Assembly: GCF_014174165.1 (NCBI RefSeq)
Contig: NZ_JABEQN010000007.1
Span: 62,001-126,000 of the forward strand
Direction of reading: 5' to 3'
Origin: Gluconacetobacter dulcium
Lineage (GTDB): Bacteria; Pseudomonadota; Alphaproteobacteria; Acetobacterales; Acetobacteraceae
DNA length: 64,000 nucleotides
Shown here: in pieces, positions 55,517-64,000 of the stretch
Numbering within the stretch: position 1 is the first letter of the stretch
How the letters are laid out: every line of letters begins with the position of its first letter
Made by a program: the position numbers and the translations under genes
Notes under the pieces: model-generated
Seen by the model: only the letters and a program-made list of their open reading frames with translations
Database searches by the model: none
What the model was told of the DNA's origin: nothing

Positions 55517-58500
55517 ATGTCCTACGCCGATTTCGTCCATCTTCGTGTTCATTCCGCCTATTCGCTCAGCCAGGGGGCGATCAGGGTGGCGGATATCGCC
55601 GGGATGGCGAAGGATATGCGAATGCCGGCGGTGGCGATCACCGATACGGGCAATCTGTTCGGCGCCCTTGAATTTTCGCAATATTGCTCGGGCAAGGGCG
55701 TGCAGCCGATCATTGGCTGCCAAATTGCTCTGCCGCCGCGCGGAGACAAGCCGGGCCTGCCTGTGGAGCCTGTGGTACTGCTGGCGCAGGACGATATCGG
55801 GCTGATGAACCTGCAATATCTGTCCTCGCAGGGGTTCCTGCAGGGTGATACCGCCGAACCGACCGTGTCGCTGGAGACGCTGTGCGCACGCGCCGAAGGG
55901 CTGATCCTGCTGACCGGTGGGACGCGGGGGCCGCTGTTCCGTCTGCTGGCCGATGGGCAGCAGGACGAGGCTGCCCGGCTGCTGGAGACTTTGCACGAGG
56001 CATTTGGCGACCGGCTGGCGGTGGAACTGCACCGCCATGGGTTGCCGGTCGAACAGGCGGTGGAACCGGGCATGATCGCGCTGGCCGACCGGCTGGGGCT
56101 GCCGCTGGTGGCGACCAATGAATGTTTCTTCCCCAATCCGGGAATGTATGAGGCGCATGATGCGCTGCTGTGTATCGCGCAGGGCCGGACGATCGCCGAG
56201 CGTGACCGCTGGCGCGTGACGCCGGAGCACTGGTTCAAGCCGCCCGAGATGATGCGCGAACTGTTCGCCGACCTGCCGGAGGCCTGCGACAATACGCTGG
56301 CCATTGCCCGGCGTTGCGCGGTGCGGGTGGAGACGCGCAAGCCGCTGCTGCCGGTGTGCCCCAAGGTGCAGCCAGGGGCGACCGAGGAAGAAACGCTGCG
56401 GTCGATGGCGGCCGAGGGGCTGGAAAACCGCCTGGCGCGCATGACGATGGACGACGCGACGCGGCAGGTCTATCGCGAGCGGCTGACCTTCGAACTCGAT
56501 ATCATCGCGAAGATGGGGTTCCCCGGCTATTTCATGATCGTGGCGGACTTCATCCAGTGGGCGAAGGCGCATGACATTCCGGTGGGGCCGGGACGCGGAT
56601 CGGGCGCGGGATCGCTGGCCGCCTGGGCGCTGACGATTACCGATATCGACCCGATTCCCTTCAATTTGCTGTTCGAGCGGTTTCTGAACCCCGAGCGCGT
56701 GTCGATGCCGGATTTCGATATCGATTTCTGTCAGGACCGGCGTGACGAGGTGATCCGTTACGTGCGGGGGGAATATGGTTCCGACCGGGTGGCGCAGATC
56801 ATCACCTTCGGAAAATTGCAGGCTCGGGCGGCGGTGCGCGATGTCGGGCGCGTGCTGGGCCTGCCGTTCGGCATGGTCAACAAGGTCGCGGAACTGATTC
56901 CGAACAATCCGGCCAAGCCCGTCACCCTGAAGCAGGCGATCGAGGGCGAGCCTCGGTTGCAGGAGATGCGCGACGACGACGAGGCGATTCGCCGCCTGCT
57001 GGAGATCGGCCAGCAGCTTGAGGGCCTGTATCGTCATGCCAGCACCCATGCCGCCGGCGTGGTGATTGGCGACCGGCAGCTTGTCGAACTGGTGCCGCTC
57101 TATCGCGATCCGAAGAGCGACATGCTGGTGACGCAGTACAACATGAAGTTCGTCGAGCAGGCGGGGCTGGTGAAGTTCGACTTCCTGGGCCTGACGACGC
57201 TGACGATTCTTCAGCGCGCGGTGCAGTTTCTCAAGGGGCTGGGGGAGACGGTGGAACTGTCGGCTCTGCCGCTGGACGATGCGCTGACCTACGAGATGCT
57301 GGCGCGCGGCGATACCGGCGGCGTGTTTCAGTTCGAAGGCGCTGGCATGCGCGACGTCCTGAAGCAGATGCGGCCGACGCGGCTGGAGGATCTGATCGCG
57401 GCGGTGGCGCTGTATCGGCCGGGGCCGATGGCCAATATCCCCGATTACTGCCGGCGCAAGCATGGCGAAGCGTGGGAGCCGCCGCACGAGGAGATCCGCT
57501 CTATCCTGGAAGAGACCTACGGCATCATGGTCTACCAGGAGCAGGTGATGCAGATTGCCCAGAAAATGGCGGGCTACAGCCTGGGCGGCGCTGACCTGCT
57601 GCGTCGCGCGATGGGCAAGAAGATTCGCGCGGAAATGGACACGCAGCGCGAGATCTTCACCGAAGGCGCGGTGGGACGAGGGATCGACCGCGAGAAGGCG
57701 GTCGAGGTCTTCGATCTGATGGCCAAGTTCGCGGATTATGGGTTCAACAAATCCCATGCCGCAGCCTACGCCCTGGTGTCGTACCAGACGGCGTGGATGA
57801 AGGCGAACCATCCGGTGCCTTTTCTGGCGGCATGTATGTCGCTGGCGCGGGAAAAGACCGACAAGCTGGCGGCGCTGCGGCAGGAAGCCGAGCGGTTGGG
57901 CATCCCGGTGCTGCCGCCCGACATCAACGCTTCAGGTCCGGATTTTACCGTCGAGCGGCTGGCCGATGGGCGGCTGGGTATTCGCTATGCCCTGGCGGCG
58001 GTGAAGAAGGTCGGTTTCTCGGCGATGGAGGCACTGGTGGTGTCGCGCGGGGGGCGCCCGTTCTCCGACCTGGCTGACATGGCGGCGCGGGTCGATCCGC
58101 GACAGTTGAACAAGATGCAGATCGAGAATCTGGCTAAAGCGGGAGCTTTCGATTCCATTACGCCCAACCGCCGTCTGGTTGCAGCGGCGGCGGAAACCGT
58201 GCTGCGGCGGGCAAACGCACAGGCGGAAGAAGCGGCCAGTGGGCAGATCGGGCTATTCGGTGGCGGTGGCGCGACGGCGGAGCCCGAGCCGCTGAGGCTG
58301 CCCGACGTGGTGGACTGGCCGGAATTCGAGCGGCTGGGGATGGAGGCCGAGGCGATTGGCTTTCATCTGACCGCGCATCCGCTGGATTCCTATGGGCCGC
58401 TGCTGCGCCGACTGGGCGCGGTGCGGGCGACGGGGCTGGAGGCCGCGGCCCAGGCTGGGCTGACCCGTGTGAAGATCGCGGGATGCGTGGTCGACCGCAA

Positions 58501-58945
58501 GGAGCGGCCGACGCGCACCGGCAGCAAGATGGCCTGGGTTCGGCTCTCCGATTCCAGCGGGGGATGCGAGGTCACGCTGTTTTCCGAGGTGCTGTCGCGC
58601 ACACGCGAGATCCTGACCGCCGGCAGCGCGATCCTGGTGACGGCGGACCTGCGGCTGGATGGGGAGGCGTTGCGCATCACCGCCAGCGAAGTGGTCTCGC
58701 TGGAGCAGGCGGCGGCCGAGGCCGCCGCCGAATTGCGCATCTGGTTCGACCGCGAGGACGCGGTGCCGCCGATCCATGACATTCTGGCCGACAGCCGGGG
58801 TGGGCGGGGCAAGGTCGTGTTGCTGCCGTCGGTGGCCGAGACGCGGGATGTCGAGGTGACGTTGCGCGGCGCCTATCGCGTGACGCCGCGCATGGCCCAG
58901 GCGATCCGGGCCGTTGCAGGTGTCGCGCGCGTGGAGCAGGGCTGA
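55517..58945 (+). CDS. dnaE: DNA polymerase III alpha subunit, replicative polymerase
   Basis: A 1142-residue DnaE of usual length. The N-terminal PHP domain begins FVHLRVHSAYSLSQGAIRV. The palm domain has GPGRGSGAGSLAAWAL and the catalytic acidic motif PDFDIDFCQDRRDEVIRYV. SHAAAYALVSYQTAWMKANHP lies in the fingers/beta-binding part. The C-terminal OB-fold (about 985-1070, VKIAGCVVDRKERPTRTGSKMAWVRLSD) closes it. The beta-clamp motif may be the QIGLFGGG segment near residue 911. It extends both strands during chromosome replication. Confidence 0.96.
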   Translation: MSYADFVHLRVHSAYSLSQGAIRVADIAGMAKDMRMPAVAITDTGNLFGALEFSQYCSGKGVQPIIGCQIALPPRGDKPGLPVEPVVLLAQDDIGLMNLQYLSSQGFLQGDTAEPTVSLETLCARAEGLILLTGGTRGPLFRLLADGQQDEAARLLETLHEAFGDRLAVELHRHGLPVEQAVEPGMIALADRLGLPLVATNECFFPNPGMYEAHDALLCIAQGRTIAERDRWRVTPEHWFKPPEMMRELFADLPEACDNTLAIARRCAVRVETRKPLLPVCPKVQPGATEEETLRSMAAEGLENRLARMTMDDATRQVYRERLTFELDIIAKMGFPGYFMIVADFIQWAKAHDIPVGPGRGSGAGSLAAWALTITDIDPIPFNLLFERFLNPERVSMPDFDIDFCQDRRDEVIRYVRGEYGSDRVAQIITFGKLQARAAVRDVGRVLGLPFGMVNKVAELIPNNPAKPVTLKQAIEGEPRLQEMRDDDEAIRRLLEIGQQLEGLYRHASTHAAGVVIGDRQLVELVPLYRDPKSDMLVTQYNMKFVEQAGLVKFDFLGLTTLTILQRAVQFLKGLGETVELSALPLDDALTYEMLARGDTGGVFQFEGAGMRDVLKQMRPTRLEDLIAAVALYRPGPMANIPDYCRRKHGEAWEPPHEEIRSILEETYGIMVYQEQVMQIAQKMAGYSLGGADLLRRAMGKKIRAEMDTQREIFTEGAVGRGIDREKAVEVFDLMAKFADYGFNKSHAAAYALVSYQTAWMKANHPVPFLAACMSLAREKTDKLAALRQEAERLGIPVLPPDINASGPDFTVERLADGRLGIRYALAAVKKVGFSAMEALVVSRGGRPFSDLADMAARVDPRQLNKMQIENLAKAGAFDSITPNRRLVAAAAETVLRRANAQAEEAASGQIGLFGGGGATAEPEPLRLPDVVDWPEFERLGMEAEAIGFHLTAHPLDSYGPLLRRLGAVRATGLEAAAQAGLTRVKIAGCVVDRKERPTRTGSKMAWVRLSDSSGGCEVTLFSEVLSRTREILTAGSAILVTADLRLDGEALRITASEVVSLEQAAAEAAAELRIWFDREDAVPPIHDILADSRGGRGKVVLLPSVAETRDVEVTLRGAYRVTPRMAQAIRAVAGVARVEQG

Positions 58946-59113
58946 AGCTGCGGTTTTCTGCGACGCTCCGCTTGCATTGCGGGGCAAAAATGGCCATAGG
59001 ACGCCCGTCGGTGGAGACACCGGCAATTCGCACGCGAGGCAATTCCTCTGGTGTCCCTGAGCGGGACGGGGGCCTCGCGGAGGACCAACCAGAAGATCAA
59101 GGATTCAGCCATC
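58946..59113 (+). promoter_or_regulatory. rpsB leader region with small hairpins
   Basis: 168 bases between dnaE and rpsB. A weak promoter-like pair, TTGCAT (58972-58977) and CATAGG (58995-59000), has 17-base spacing. Downstream hairpins are GTCCC/GGGAC (59053-59067) and CCTC/GAGG (59073-59083). Ribosomal protein S2 is known to control its own mRNA leader in some proteobacteria; whether these hairpins do so here is inference. Confidence 0.35.
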
Positions 59114-59902
59114 ATGGCTATGCCCGATTTCACCATGCGCCAACTGCTGGAAGCCGGCGTTCATTTCGGCCATCACACCCGTCGCTGGAACCCGCGCATG
59201 GCGCCGTTCCTGTTCGGCGTGCGCAACCAGGTCCATATCATCGACCTGCAGCAGACGGTGCCGATGCTGGACCGCGCCCTCAAGGCGATCCGTGACACCG
59301 TTGCCGGTGGCGGCCGCGTCCTGTTCGTCGGCACCAAGCGGGCCGCCGCCGACCAGATCGCCGAAGCCGCGAAGCGCTCCGGCCAGTATTACGTCAACCA
59401 TCGCTGGCTGGGCGGCATGCTGACGAACTGGAAGACCATCACCGGTTCGATCAAGCGCCTGCGTCAGATCGACGACATGCTGAGCGGCGACACGCACGGC
59501 CTGACGAAGAAGGAAATTCTCGACATCACCCGCAACCGCGAGAAGCTCGAGCGCTCGCTGGGTGGCATCAAGGAAATGGGCGGCCTGCCGGACATCCTGT
59601 TCGTGATCGACACGAACAAGGAGAAGCTGGCGGTCGAGGAAGCCAACAAGCTGGGCATTCCGGTCGTGGCGATCCTGGACAGCAATTCCGACCCGCGCGG
59701 CGTGACCTTCCCGATTCCGGGCAACGACGACGCCATCCGTGCCATCGCCCTGTATTGCGAGCTGGTGTCGGGCGCGGTGCTGGACGGCATTTCGGCCGAG
59801 CTGGGCGCCTCGGGCGAGGATTTCGGCGCTGCCGAGGAACTGCCGATCGACACGGCCGCCGAAGTGGCAGCAGCGGAAGCCGAGACCGCCCCGGCGGTCT
59901 GA
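59114..59902 (+). CDS. rpsB: 30S ribosomal protein S2
   Basis: A 262-residue small-subunit protein. The N-terminus is [30 protein letters not shown], followed by [15 protein letters not shown] and the Rossmann-like core with [15 protein letters not shown]. The C-terminal 40 residues are an acidic Ala/Glu tail. I chose ATG 59114 by family likeness; the frame stays open upstream to 59051 without resemblance. tsf follows, the standard rpsB-tsf pair. Confidence 0.97.
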   Translation: MAMPDFTMRQLLEAGVHFGHHTRRWNPRMAPFLFGVRNQVHIIDLQQTVPMLDRALKAIRDTVAGGGRVLFVGTKRAAADQIAEAAKRSGQYYVNHRWLGGMLTNWKTITGSIKRLRQIDDMLSGDTHGLTKKEILDITRNREKLERSLGGIKEMGGLPDILFVIDTNKEKLAVEEANKLGIPVVAILDSNSDPRGVTFPIPGNDDAIRAIALYCELVSGAVLDGISAELGASGEDFGAAEELPIDTAAEVAAAEAETAPAV

Positions 59903-59984
59903 TCCCGGCGGATCGCTGAAAGGATCCCGGCTCATCCGGGACGGGGTCTTGACGATATGAAAGCGCGGGCGTGTCCGGCCGGAA

Positions 59985-60003
59985 GGCAGGGCGCGCCCCT
60001 GCC
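59985..60003 (+). promoter_or_regulatory. Hairpin just upstream of tsf
   Basis: GGCAGGG and CCCTGCC form a perfect seven-base stem with loop CGCGC, ending 16 bases before the tsf ATG and just before its GAGGAGAG ribosome site. A second small dyad, TCCCGG/CCGGGA (59925-59941), lies after the rpsB stop. Such structures can attenuate or modulate the rpsB-tsf message. Confidence 0.4.
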
Positions 60004-60019
60004 TTGAGGAGAGACGGAT

Positions 60020-60925
60020 ATGGCGGAGATTACCGCAGCTCTGGTGAAGGAACTTCGCGAGAAGACCGGCGCCGGCATGATGGATTGCAAGAAGGCCCTG
60101 AACGAGGCCGCTGGCGAGATCGAAGCGGCCATCGACTGGCTGCGCAAGAAGGGTCTGGCCGCCGCAGCGAAGAAGTCGGGCCGTGTCACGGCGGAAGGCC
60201 TGGTTGGCGTGGCTTCGGCCCCGAACCGTGCCGCCATCGTCGAAGTGAACGCCGAGACCGATTTCGTTGCCCGCAACGAGAGCTTCCAGAGTTTCGTCGA
60301 GGCCGTGGCCAAGGCCGCGCTGGTCGCCGGCGAGGATCTGGAGAAGATCAAGGACGTCGTGCTCGAGAGCGGCCGCACGGTTGCCGACGAACTGACGCAC
60401 CTGATCGCGACCATCGGCGAGAACATGTCGATCCGTCGCGCCCGCGTGCTGAGCGTGCCGTCGGGCGTCGTGGCCAGCTACATCCATTCGGCCGTGCGTC
60501 CGGGCCTGGGCAAGATCGGCGTTCTCGCCGCCATCGAAGCGCCGTCCGAGAGCGAGGCGCTGGAGACGCTGGGCCGCCAGATCGGCATGCATGTCGCCGC
60601 GACCCGCCCGGCCGCGCTGGATATCGACAGCGTCGATCCGGCTTCGCTGGAGCGTGAGCGCGCTGTGCTGGTCGAGCAGGCGCGTGCGTCGGGCAAGCCC
60701 GAGGCGATCATCGAGAAGATGGTCGATGGCCGTATCCGCAAGTTCTACGAGGAAGTCGTTCTTCTGGAGCAGGTGTGGGTGCATGACGGCGAGAGCCGCG
60801 TGCGCGCGGTCGTCGAGAAGGCCGGTGCGAAGCTGAACGGCTTCGAGCGCTTCCAACTCGGTGAAGGCATCGAGAAGGAAGAGAACGACTTCGCGGCTGA
60901 AGTCGCGAAGGCCGCTGGCGGCTGA
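60020..60925 (+). CDS. tsf: Elongation factor Ts
   Basis: A 301-residue protein that exchanges GDP for GTP on EF-Tu. The N-terminal UBA-like domain has the signature [22 protein letters not shown], and the core has [29 protein letters not shown], containing the TDFV motif that touches the EF-Tu nucleotide site. The ribosome site GAGGAGAG is strong. Confidence 0.97.
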   Translation: MAEITAALVKELREKTGAGMMDCKKALNEAAGEIEAAIDWLRKKGLAAAAKKSGRVTAEGLVGVASAPNRAAIVEVNAETDFVARNESFQSFVEAVAKAALVAGEDLEKIKDVVLESGRTVADELTHLIATIGENMSIRRARVLSVPSGVVASYIHSAVRPGLGKIGVLAAIEAPSESEALETLGRQIGMHVAATRPAALDIDSVDPASLERERAVLVEQARASGKPEAIIEKMVDGRIRKFYEEVVLLEQVWVHDGESRVRAVVEKAGAKLNGFERFQLGEGIEKEENDFAAEVAKAAGG

Positions 60926-60966
60926 TCGACGCCCGGTAACGGCATGAACGGGGCGGGGCCTTCCTG

Positions 60967-61716
60967 ATGGAATGGGAGGCACCCGCCCTTGTGCTGTCTG
61001 CGGCCCCGTACGGGGAGAGCAGCGCAATCGTTCATCTGCTGACCGAGGAACATGGATTGTTCCACGGTCTGTCGCGCGGTGGGGCCGCGCGCGCCGGGCG
61101 GGCCTTGTGGCAGCCCGGTAATCTGGTCCGGGCCGTTTGGCGTGGACGTCTGCCCGAGCAATTGGGCAATCTCTCCGGCGAACTGGTGCATGGGTCGGCG
61201 GCGCGGGTGATGTCCGCCCCGCTGGCTCTGGCCATGCTGGCCTCGGTCTGTGCGGTGGCGGATGGCGGCCTGCCGGAACGGGAGCCCCATCCTCGCATCT
61301 TCCATCTTCTGACCCGTTTCTTTGCCCTGATCAGCCTCGACCCCGATATGGCGGCGTGGAACGGCATGGCGGCCCTGTTGCGGTGGGAGGCCTGTCTGCT
61401 GAGTGATCTGGGTTATGGCCTTGATCTGTCGGCCTGTGCGGTCACGGGGGCGACGGAGGGGCTGGCCTGGGTGTCGCCCCGGACTGGACGGGCGGTCAGC
61501 GACGCGGGGGCCGGGACGTGGCGACCGCGCCTGCTGCGTCTGCCGCCTCTTTTTATGGATGAGACCGACCCCGGCACCAGCATCGACTGGCAGGATGGGT
61601 TGCGGCTGACGGGGTATTTCCTGGCACGCGACGCCTTCGGCCAGCATCATCGGCCGCTGCCGGCGGCGCGTCTGCGGCTGGTGGATATGATCGGGGCGCT
61701 GGCGGCTACGGCCTGA
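60967..61716 (+). CDS. recO: DNA repair protein RecO
   Basis: A 249-residue protein. The N-terminal OB-fold is EAPALVLSAAPYGESSAIVHLLTEEHGLFHGLSRGGAAR, followed by a helical domain with LLRWEACLLSDLGYGLDLSACAVTG. The single Cys in this stretch (plus one in EACLL) does not form the four-Cys zinc site seen in some RecO proteins. RecO helps load RecA on SSB-coated DNA in gap repair. It lies 41 bases after tsf and 80 bases before parC. Confidence 0.92.
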   Translation: MEWEAPALVLSAAPYGESSAIVHLLTEEHGLFHGLSRGGAARAGRALWQPGNLVRAVWRGRLPEQLGNLSGELVHGSAARVMSAPLALAMLASVCAVADGGLPEREPHPRIFHLLTRFFALISLDPDMAAWNGMAALLRWEACLLSDLGYGLDLSACAVTGATEGLAWVSPRTGRAVSDAGAGTWRPRLLRLPPLFMDETDPGTSIDWQDGLRLTGYFLARDAFGQHHRPLPAARLRLVDMIGALAATA

Positions 61717-61796
61717 TCGTTCGTTCGCCATTCATCCGCGTGATGGACAAATCCTGTCTTTTCTCTATCTGTTCCCCCCGGACAGGAGGAGCGCGC

Positions 61797-64000
61797 ATGT
61801 CAGTGGAAACCAGTGGCCATATCGAGGAGACCCCCCTCGCGGAGGCGTTGAGCGAGCGCTATCTGGCCTATGCGATGTCCACCATCATGTCGCGGTCGCT
61901 GCCCGACGTGCGCGACGGGCTGAAGCCGGTGCATCGGCGCATGATATACGCGATGCGGCAGTTGCGGCTGGACCCGAGTTCCGGGTTCAAGAAATGCGCC
62001 CGTGTCGTCGGCGACGTGATCGGTAAATACCATCCGCATGGCGATGCCTCGGTCTATGAGGCGCTGGTGCGGCTGGCGCAGGATTTTGCCGTGCGGTACC
62101 CGCTGGTCGAAGGGCAGGGGAATTTCGGCTCGATCGACGGCGATAACGCGGCGGCCATGCGGTACACCGAAGCCCGGATGACCGAGGTCGCGCGTGCGCT
62201 GTTGCAGGGAATCGACGAGGATTCGGTCGATTTCCGCCCGACCTACGATGGCGAGGAAGAAGAGCCCGTCGTCATGCCGGCGGCCTTTCCGAACCTGCTG
62301 GCCAATGGGGCCGCGGGAATCGCGGTGGGCATGGCCACCAATATTCCGCCCCATAATGTCGGCGAGATCTGCGACGCGGCGATGCTGCTGGTCCGCAAGC
62401 CCGATTCCAGCGTGGCGGACCTGATGGCCCTGATGCCTGGACCGGATTTTCCGACCGGCGGCGTCATTGTGGAAGATCGCGAGACGCTGTTGCAGGCCTA
62501 TGAGACCGGGCGCGGCAGCATTCGCATCCGTGCCCGCTGGGCGGTGGAGCCGGGGCGCTTCGGCACCTGGCAGATCGTGGTGACGGAAATTCCGTATCAG
62601 GTGCAGAAATCGCGCCTGATCGAGTTGATCGCCGATCTGATGGAGCAGAAGAAGCTGCCGCTTCTGGGCGATATCCGCGACGAGAGCACCACCGACATTC
62701 GGCTGGTGCTGGAGCCGAAATCGCGCGGCGTCGAGCCTGAAGTGCTGATGGAGACGCTGTTCCGCGCCACGCCGCTGGAAAGCCGCTTCGGCCTGAACAT
62801 GAATGTGCTGGGGGCCGACCGGGTGCCCGGCGTGCGCGATCTGCGCGCGGTGTTGCAGGCGTGGCTGGACCACCGGCATGAGGTGCTGCAACGGCGCAGT
62901 CGCCATCGGTTGCAGGCGGTGGATCGCCGGCTGGAGATTCTGGACGGTTTCCTGGCTGTCTACCTCAATCTTGACGAGGTGATTCGCATCATCCGCGAAG
63001 AGGATGATGCGAAGGCCGGGCTGATGGCCACGTTCTCGCTGACCGAGTTGCAGGCGGATTCGGTTTTGAACATGCGGCTGCGCAGCCTGCGCCGGCTGGA
63101 AGAGATCGAGATCCGCAAGGAGCATGCCGAGCTGAGTGCCGAGCGCGCGGGCCTGAATGACCTGCTGGAGAGCGAGGCCCTGCGCTGGAAGACGATCACC
63201 GGGGAAATCAAGGAGATCCGCAAGGCGTTCGGCGGTGGCAAGCTGGGTGCGCGGCGCACTGAACTGGCGGACCCGCCGCGTGCCATCGACGTGTCGGTGG
63301 TGGAGGCCGTGGAGCGCGAGCCGCTGACCCTGATCATGTCGGCGAACGGGTGGGTCAAGACCGTCAAGGGCCATGCGGTCGATCCGGCGGCCCAGAAATT
63401 CAAGGAGGGGGACAGGTTCCGCCTCGCGGTGGAATGCCAGTCCACCGATCGGCTGTGCTTCTTCGCGACCGATGGGCGGGCCTTTACGCTGCGGGCCGCC
63501 GATCTGCCGCGTGGGCGTGGCGATGGCCAGCCGATCCGCCTGCTGGCCGATCTGTCGAACGACGAGGATGTGGTGGCGGTGTTCCCTGTACGCGAGGGCG
63601 GACGACACCTTCTGGCCTCCAGTTCCGGGCGTGGCCTTGTGGTGCGCGATGAGGACATGGTGGCGGAAAAGCGCACCGGGCGGCAGGTGCTGAACCTGAA
63701 GGACGATGAGAGCGCGCGCATCTGCCTGCCGGTTGAGGGCGACCATGTGGTGGTGCTGGGCCAGAATCACCGCATGCTGGTCTTTCCGGTGGCGCAGTTG
63801 CCGGAAATGGCGCGGGGACTCGGCGTCGCCTTGCAGAAATACAAGGACGGTGGGCTACTGGATGCCTGCATCCTCTCATCGACGGCCGGCGTGGCCTGGC
63901 CCGATCCGGCGCGCGTGCGTGGCTTCGCCGATTTTCGCGATTATCTGGGCAAGCGGGCGGATGTCGGCCGCGCGGCACCTGCATGGGCGACCCGGAAGCC
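61797..64000 (+). CDS. parC: DNA topoisomerase IV subunit A, 3' end cut by window edge
   Basis: About 734 residues are visible and the frame is open at the window end; the usual length is about 740-780. The N-terminal breakage-reunion domain has DVRDGLKPVHRRMIYAM and the catalytic Tyr123 in AAAMRYTEARM. The C-terminal beta-pinwheel shows degenerate repeats (TVKGHAVD, FTLRAADLPRGRGDGQPI, LVVRDEDMVAEKRTGRQVLNLKDDE). The loop HPHGDASVYEAL has Ala84 at the place of E. coli ParC Ser80. The early LAEALSERYLAYAMSTIMSRSLPDVRDGL and lack of a canonical GyrA box favour ParC over GyrA. AGGAGG lies eight bases before the ATG. Confidence 0.93.
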   Translation, partial: MSVETSGHIEETPLAEALSERYLAYAMSTIMSRSLPDVRDGLKPVHRRMIYAMRQLRLDPSSGFKKCARVVGDVIGKYHPHGDASVYEALVRLAQDFAVRYPLVEGQGNFGSIDGDNAAAMRYTEARMTEVARALLQGIDEDSVDFRPTYDGEEEEPVVMPAAFPNLLANGAAGIAVGMATNIPPHNVGEICDAAMLLVRKPDSSVADLMALMPGPDFPTGGVIVEDRETLLQAYETGRGSIRIRARWAVEPGRFGTWQIVVTEIPYQVQKSRLIELIADLMEQKKLPLLGDIRDESTTDIRLVLEPKSRGVEPEVLMETLFRATPLESRFGLNMNVLGADRVPGVRDLRAVLQAWLDHRHEVLQRRSRHRLQAVDRRLEILDGFLAVYLNLDEVIRIIREEDDAKAGLMATFSLTELQADSVLNMRLRSLRRLEEIEIRKEHAELSAERAGLNDLLESEALRWKTITGEIKEIRKAFGGGKLGARRTELADPPRAIDVSVVEAVEREPLTLIMSANGWVKTVKGHAVDPAAQKFKEGDRFRLAVECQSTDRLCFFATDGRAFTLRAADLPRGRGDGQPIRLLADLSNDEDVVAVFPVREGGRHLLASSSGRGLVVRDEDMVAEKRTGRQVLNLKDDESARICLPVEGDHVVVLGQNHRMLVFPVAQLPEMARGLGVALQKYKDGGLLDACILSSTAGVAWPDPARVRGFADFRDYLGKRADVGRAAPAWATRK

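Noticed and set aside
55457-57811. A 784-codon minus-strand frame opposite dnaE
   Set aside because: Antisense shadow of the polymerase gene with no independent support.
61800-63770. A 656-codon minus-strand frame near the right edge
   Set aside because: Shadow of parC, whose own plus-strand frame is open to the window end and carries the topoisomerase motifs.

Overview
High-GC (roughly 65%) chromosomal DNA from an aerobic alphaproteobacterium. Gene order and family types (SUF-only Fe-S assembly with SufU and SufT, nuo-birA-rnj-proS-lolC-lolD-dnaE, tig-clpP-clpX-lon-hup) fit Rhodospirillales, most likely the acetic-acid-bacteria family Acetobacteraceae (Gluconacetobacter-like). That placement is inferred from gene content and composition, not from a search. 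Nearly all of the window is ordinary housekeeping DNA. I see no insertion sequence, prophage, CRISPR array, toxin-antitoxin pair or defence island.

Layout. (1) 1-6467: an edge-truncated exported S10 serine carboxypeptidase, a metallo-beta-lactamase-fold hydrolase and a divergent PEP-carboxylase-family protein on the minus strand, then a divergently placed DUF445 membrane protein. (2) 6614-13243: a complete SUF operon, iscR-like regulator-sufB-sufC-sufD-sufS-sufU-sufT-sufA, with several stop/start overlaps. (3) 13371-20627: nagB and a GH20 hexosaminidase (amino-sugar salvage), a GST-like protein, an unrecognised exported protein and an M13 metallopeptidase. (4) 20781-28201: an RNA m5U methyltransferase-family protein, a RhlE-type DEAD-box helicase, a GH15 glucan hydrolase, a CopD-like membrane protein and bifunctional NAD(P)HX repair enzyme. 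(5) 28231-35641: tRNA-Leu(UAG), the proteostasis block tig-clpP-clpX-lon, HU, then tRNA-Val(UAC) and tRNA-Asp(GUC). (6) 35928-49760: the respiratory complex I operon nuoA-nuoL and nuoN, followed by birA. (7) 50027-64000: RNase J, prolyl-tRNA synthetase, LolC/E and LolD (lipoprotein export), DNA polymerase III alpha, ribosomal protein S2, EF-Ts, RecO and an edge-truncated ParC.

The most notable observation is that the complex I operon has no nuoM. Full-length nuoL is followed after 23 bases by full-length nuoN, although all other subunit genes A-N are present and in standard order. The second is the PEP-carboxylase-family protein, whose signature active-site loops are altered. Other observations are short-range: dyads upstream of suf and nuo, a 21-base-arm inverted repeat between convergent genes, a perfect hairpin after rnj, and a run of A/T palindromes before dnaE.

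How the genes work together: SUF supplies the Fe-S clusters needed by complex I (NuoB, E, F, G, I) and probably by the RNA methyltransferase. Tig, ClpXP and Lon form the protein-folding and turnover set. The hexosaminidase and NagB would release and deaminate GlcNAc-derived sugars. RNase J, S2, EF-Ts, ProS and the tRNAs serve RNA turnover and translation.
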